Part shown: positions 33,970 through 36,093 of the stretch, in pieces
Layout: each line of letters opens with the position of its first letter
How positions within the stretch are numbered: the first letter of the stretch is position 1
From: Bacteroidales bacterium
GTDB taxonomy: Bacteria; Bacteroidota; Bacteroidia; Bacteroidales; F082
Direction: 5' to 3'
Length of the DNA stretch: 36,093 nucleotides
Assembly (NCBI GenBank): GCA_017508895.1
Contig: JAFWRA010000133.1
Coordinates: 1-36,093, forward strand
Notes under the pieces: generated by a model
Told to the model about the DNA's origin: nothing
What the model saw: the letters and a program-made list of their open reading frames with translations, nothing else
Database searches by the model: none
Program-made: the position numbers and the translations under genes

Positions 33970-34008
33970 TTACTTCATACCTAAATTGTTTGTCCAGTTT
34001 ACTTTCAT
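33970..34008 (-). other. 12-codon leader ORF before hsdS (outer copy)
   Basis: The third repeat unit carries ATG at 34008, reads MKVNWTNNLGMK and stops at 33972-33970, 13 bases before the next leader ATG. It lies 13 bases after the stop of the transposase-like gene, so the chain is gene stop, leader, leader, hsdS at regular spacing. Confidence 0.35.
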
Positions 34009-34021
34009 ACTTCAAACCTCA

Positions 34022-35167
34022 TTACTTCATACTTAATATTTTGGCGTTGCCATCGAAGGCGCACAGTTCGGCGGCGAGGATGTTCAGGTTATGGAAGCGG
34101 CTGTAGTCGGTGCTGGAAGGCACGCCGGCCACAGCGCCCATTTCGTCGAGGCCCCAAGGGGCGAGGATGAGCAGGCTGCCGTTGGCGCAGGCCTCGAAGC
34201 GCTGGCGCTCGGGCTTCCAATACGGGCCGATGGGCTCCTTTTGTATGTGGATGAGCGGGAAGCCGCGCTCTATGCATTCGTTTTTCATCAGCAGCTCGCC
34301 GCGCGAGATGCCGGGCGTCACGATTACCGTGGCTCCGCCGAGGATGGCGGCGAGCCATTGGTCGTGCTCTTGGGCGTAGTCGGGGGTGGTCTCGTAGGGC
34401 TGGCCGTTGGCGGGGTGTCGGCGGTGGCATTGCACCTGCAGCTTGTTTGCCCAACGCAGCAGGAAGAGGTTGCCGAAGGCGCCGTAGCTGCGGCTGCCTA
34501 TCTGCACATGGAGGCAACGCTGCATGAGGTCGGGCAAAGCGCGGCGCAGGATGGCGCGGCGCGGGTTGTCGTGCACATAGGCAATCATGGCCTCGCGGTG
34601 GCGGTCGTTGAGGCACACGGTGTCGTCGTAGTTGTCATCGAACAGCGGGCGGTGCTCGCGGCCCACAAGGGCGTAGTATTCTTGGCGCTGCTTTTTGGAG
34701 AGGCTCCTTATCAGAGAACCTTCGTCGGTGTGTTTTTGGGCCTTTTCACGCAGCCAGGCTGGGGCATTTTCCCGAACGACCGTTATCGGGCGTTCGGTTG
34801 AAGCAGAAAGGCCTTGCAACTGTTGCCACCGCGTAGTGCACACCGACTTGAATGCCTGCATAATATCACCCAAGCTCCATTCCATAGGCTCAAGCACCTC
34901 AATCACTCCATGGAAATGATCAGGCATGCAGACGCAGGCGTGCACAAGCACCTTGTTGCCATGGTTGGCCTGCTTTTCTGGGATCCGCTCCCATGTCTGT
35001 TGCGCTACTTCGCCCAAAGGCGACAACTGCACCTCTGGGTGCTGGGCATCACTGCCCAAACGGCCCAACAACGGATCTCTTCCACTTACCACTAAGGTGA
35101 TAAGGTAAGTGCCTTTGCCGTAGTAGTCGTGGCCAGGGTTGCGCGGACGATAGGAAGCGGTAATCAT
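34022..35167 (-). CDS. RAYT-like HUH transposase fused to a DprA/SLOG-like domain, inside the hsd operon
   Basis: This 381-residue protein has two parts. Residues about 1-225 are a Y1/REP-associated tyrosine transposase domain: VCMPDHFHGVIEV gives the HUH motif (H84-F85-H86), and PLFDDNYDDTVCLND (Y180) with AMIAYVHDNPRRA gives the helix carrying the likely catalytic Tyr. Residues about 230-381 (GNLFLL...CHRRH, then GGATVIVTPGISRGE, KPERQRFEACANGSLLILAPW) look like a Rossmann domain of the DprA/SLOG type. I recall this pairing in Bacteroidota proteins simply called transposase. The start ATG is 5 bases after the hsdM stop and the stop is within the 52-bp repeat before hsdS, so it is co-transcribed with the hsd genes. 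GC is high: 41 of 60 at 34141-34200. Its role is unknown. Confidence 0.72.
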   Translation of the reverse strand: MITASYRPRNPGHDYYGKGTYLITLVVSGRDPLLGRLGSDAQHPEVQLSPLGEVAQQTWERIPEKQANHGNKVLVHACVCMPDHFHGVIEVLEPMEWSLGDIMQAFKSVCTTRWQQLQGLSASTERPITVVRENAPAWLREKAQKHTDEGSLIRSLSKKQRQEYYALVGREHRPLFDDNYDDTVCLNDRHREAMIAYVHDNPRRAILRRALPDLMQRCLHVQIGSRSYGAFGNLFLLRWANKLQVQCHRRHPANGQPYETTPDYAQEHDQWLAAILGGATVIVTPGISRGELLMKNECIERGFPLIHIQKEPIGPYWKPERQRFEACANGSLLILAPWGLDEMGAVAGVPSSTDYSRFHNLNILAAELCAFDGNAKILSMK

Positions 35168-35172
35168 ATTAT

Positions 35173-35955
35173 TTATAGGTATTGTTCTTTGAACTCCCTG
35201 ATGGCAGCAGTTATCTCTCCCTGCAACACCTCAATCCTGCCTAGCACCACCTCAGGCTTCTCATATTCAACCTTCACCTTCTCCACTTCCTTGTATTTGT
35301 TGATACTAAGGTCGTAATCGTTAGCTTTGATTTCTTCCACAGGCACAAGGAAACTTTGGTCTTTCCTTGAGCGCATTTCCTCGGCTGCAAGGTTGTGGAA
35401 ACGGGCAATCACATCGGGGATGTCGTTTTCGGCTATAGGTGTGCGCTTGTCGTCCAATGAGAAGCCATCGGCTTTCATGTCGTAGAACCACACCTTGTCC
35501 GTGCCACCCGCGTTGGTCTTGGTGAAGATCAGAATGGCGGTAGAGACACCTGCATACGGCTTAAACACGCCCGAAGGCATCGAAATCACAGCCTGCAAAC
35601 GTTGGTTGTCAATCAGTTCCTTGCGGATGGACTTGTGGCCTGTGCTGTTGCCGAACAACACGCCATCAGGCACGATGCTGGCGCAGCGACCACCGATTTG
35701 CAGCATCCTCACAAACAAGGCCAAAAACAGCAGTTCCGTCTTTTTCGTCTTGGTGATGGCCAACAGGCTTTTGCTCACGGCCTCGTTGTCAAGGCTGCCG
35801 GTGAAAGGCGGATTGGCAAGGCAAAGGGTATAACGGTCGGCATCCTTGTTGTCAGTCGAAAGGCTGTCTTGATATTGGATGTCAGGATTGTCAACGCCAT
35901 GCAGCATCAAGTTCATTGCCCCGATACGAAGCATGGTGGCATCGGTATCAAAACC
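35173..35955 (-). pseudogene. hsdM: Type I DNA methyltransferase subunit M, 5'-truncated (HsdM)
   Basis: About 260 residues remain of a protein normally near 500. The frame is intact from GFDTDATMLRIGAMNLMLHG to the end, and includes the catalytic NPPF motif (LANPPFTGSL), the GGRCASIVPDGVLFG segment, and a C-terminal helical region (EVLQGEITAAIREFKEQYL). Upstream on the minus strand the frame is closed by TAG at 35956-35958, and the expected N-terminal domain and SAM motif I are not present in any frame. The ATG at 35934 is an internal Met, not a natural start. The break is sharp and is followed by sequence unlike hsdM, suggesting insertion. If the rest of hsdM is beyond the window, the gene is split. 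Confidence 0.75.
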
Positions 35956-36093
35956 CTAAGTTCAACATAGAAGTGCGAAAAAATAGGAGAAGTTACACAT
36001 CGGCATTAATTGAAATGCCAGAGTAGATCAGCAAGCCCTTTTCCCTGATGTTTTGGACTAGGATTACGTTGGAAGAATAGCAATACAAAATGA
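35954..36093. mobile_element. Probable insertion sequence end disrupting hsdM
   Basis: The sequence changes at about 35953-35956, just after the GFDTDAT codons of hsdM. Beyond it, plus-strand CCCTAAGTTCAACATAGAAG could be an element terminus. No second end, inverted-repeat partner or target duplication is visible because the window ends. The family is not determined. An assembly join would look the same. Confidence 0.4.
36006..36092 (-). CDS. C-terminal fragment of a possible transposase
   Basis: An open frame runs in from the right edge for 28 codons and ends at TAA 36008-36006. Its last residues read KGLADLLWHFN. It is in the right place and orientation to be the 3' end of the transposase of the element that interrupts hsdM, about 50 bases inside the proposed terminus. 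The fragment is too short to identify, so this rests on position only. Confidence 0.3.
   Translation of the reverse strand, partial: HFVLLFFQRNPSPKHQGKGLADLLWHFN

Larger units (their letters stand above)
33887..34035. repeat. 52-bp direct repeat, three units, covering the hsdS start
   Basis: Units start at 33887, 33939 and 33991, each 52 bases, beginning TGTCCAGTTT on the plus strand; the third diverges near 34035. On the minus strand each unit contains GGTATGAAGTAA (stop), GAGGTTTGAAGT and ATGAAAG plus the first hsdS codons (MKENWT or MKVNWT). The first unit is the functional hsdS start; the third includes the stop of the upstream gene. Units differ at one to three positions. Fifty-two is not a multiple of three. 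Confidence 0.9.

Noticed and set aside
33887..34035. Possible CRISPR array in the 52-bp repeats
   Set aside because: The units abut with no unique spacers between them, include coding start sites, and no cas gene is present.

Overview
The window looks like a chromosomal segment of an uncultured Bacteroidales-type bacterium (phylum Bacteroidota). The evidence is the protein set: a BspA-like leucine-rich-repeat surface protein, a GH3/beta-lactamase fusion, a DUF5060-type glycoside hydrolase, a DUF6427-like membrane protein and a TlpA-like thioredoxin. The promoters agree, because most upstream regions carry the Bacteroidota -7 element TAnnTTTG. I see no tRNA, rRNA or CRISPR, and no gene-free stretch longer than about 210 bases.

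Left part (1-7772): a partial membrane-anchored protein with a FISUMP-like domain ends one base before a convergent 1542-aa BspA-like protein. That protein shares an operon with a small one-TM protein. Upstream lies an ATPase_2/DUF234-type ATPase. Both minus-strand units have striking palindromic DNA upstream (6224-6268 and 7802-7885).

Lipid part (7980-16555): a plus-strand operon holds fatty acid kinase FakA, a DegV/FakB fatty-acid-binding protein, a GNAT-like acyltransferase, PlsX, an acyl carrier protein and a LolA-like periplasmic protein. It runs head-on into a minus-strand operon of an acyl-AMP ligase, a second carrier protein and a second 371-aa GNAT-like protein. Together these could activate free fatty acids (as acyl-phosphate or acyl-ACP) and transfer them to an amine or glycerol-phosphate acceptor. 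The ligase-ACP-acyltransferase trio resembles the acyl supply and transfer step of bacterial ceramide synthesis.

Housekeeping part (16650-29219): a minus-strand operon encodes a glycosyltransferase, PurD, a DUF6427-like membrane protein, RNase HII, a TlpA-like thioredoxin and the GH3/beta-lactamase fusion. It is divergent from a DUF5060 glycoside hydrolase. S-adenosylhomocysteinase and an SPFH/prohibitin protein follow, divergent from each other.

Right part (29282-36093): a type I restriction-modification operon reads hsdM, RAYT-like HUH transposase fusion, hsdS, hsdR on the minus strand. The HUH protein carries a C-terminal DprA/SLOG-like Rossmann domain and sits inside the operon. Around it are unusual repeats: a 52-bp unit present three times that copies the ribosome-binding site and first codons of hsdS, a related repeat between hsdS and hsdR, and a related repeat inserted in frame inside hsdR. 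hsdM has lost its N-terminal half, apparently to an insertion element whose end is at the right edge. This locus is the most interesting part of the window.
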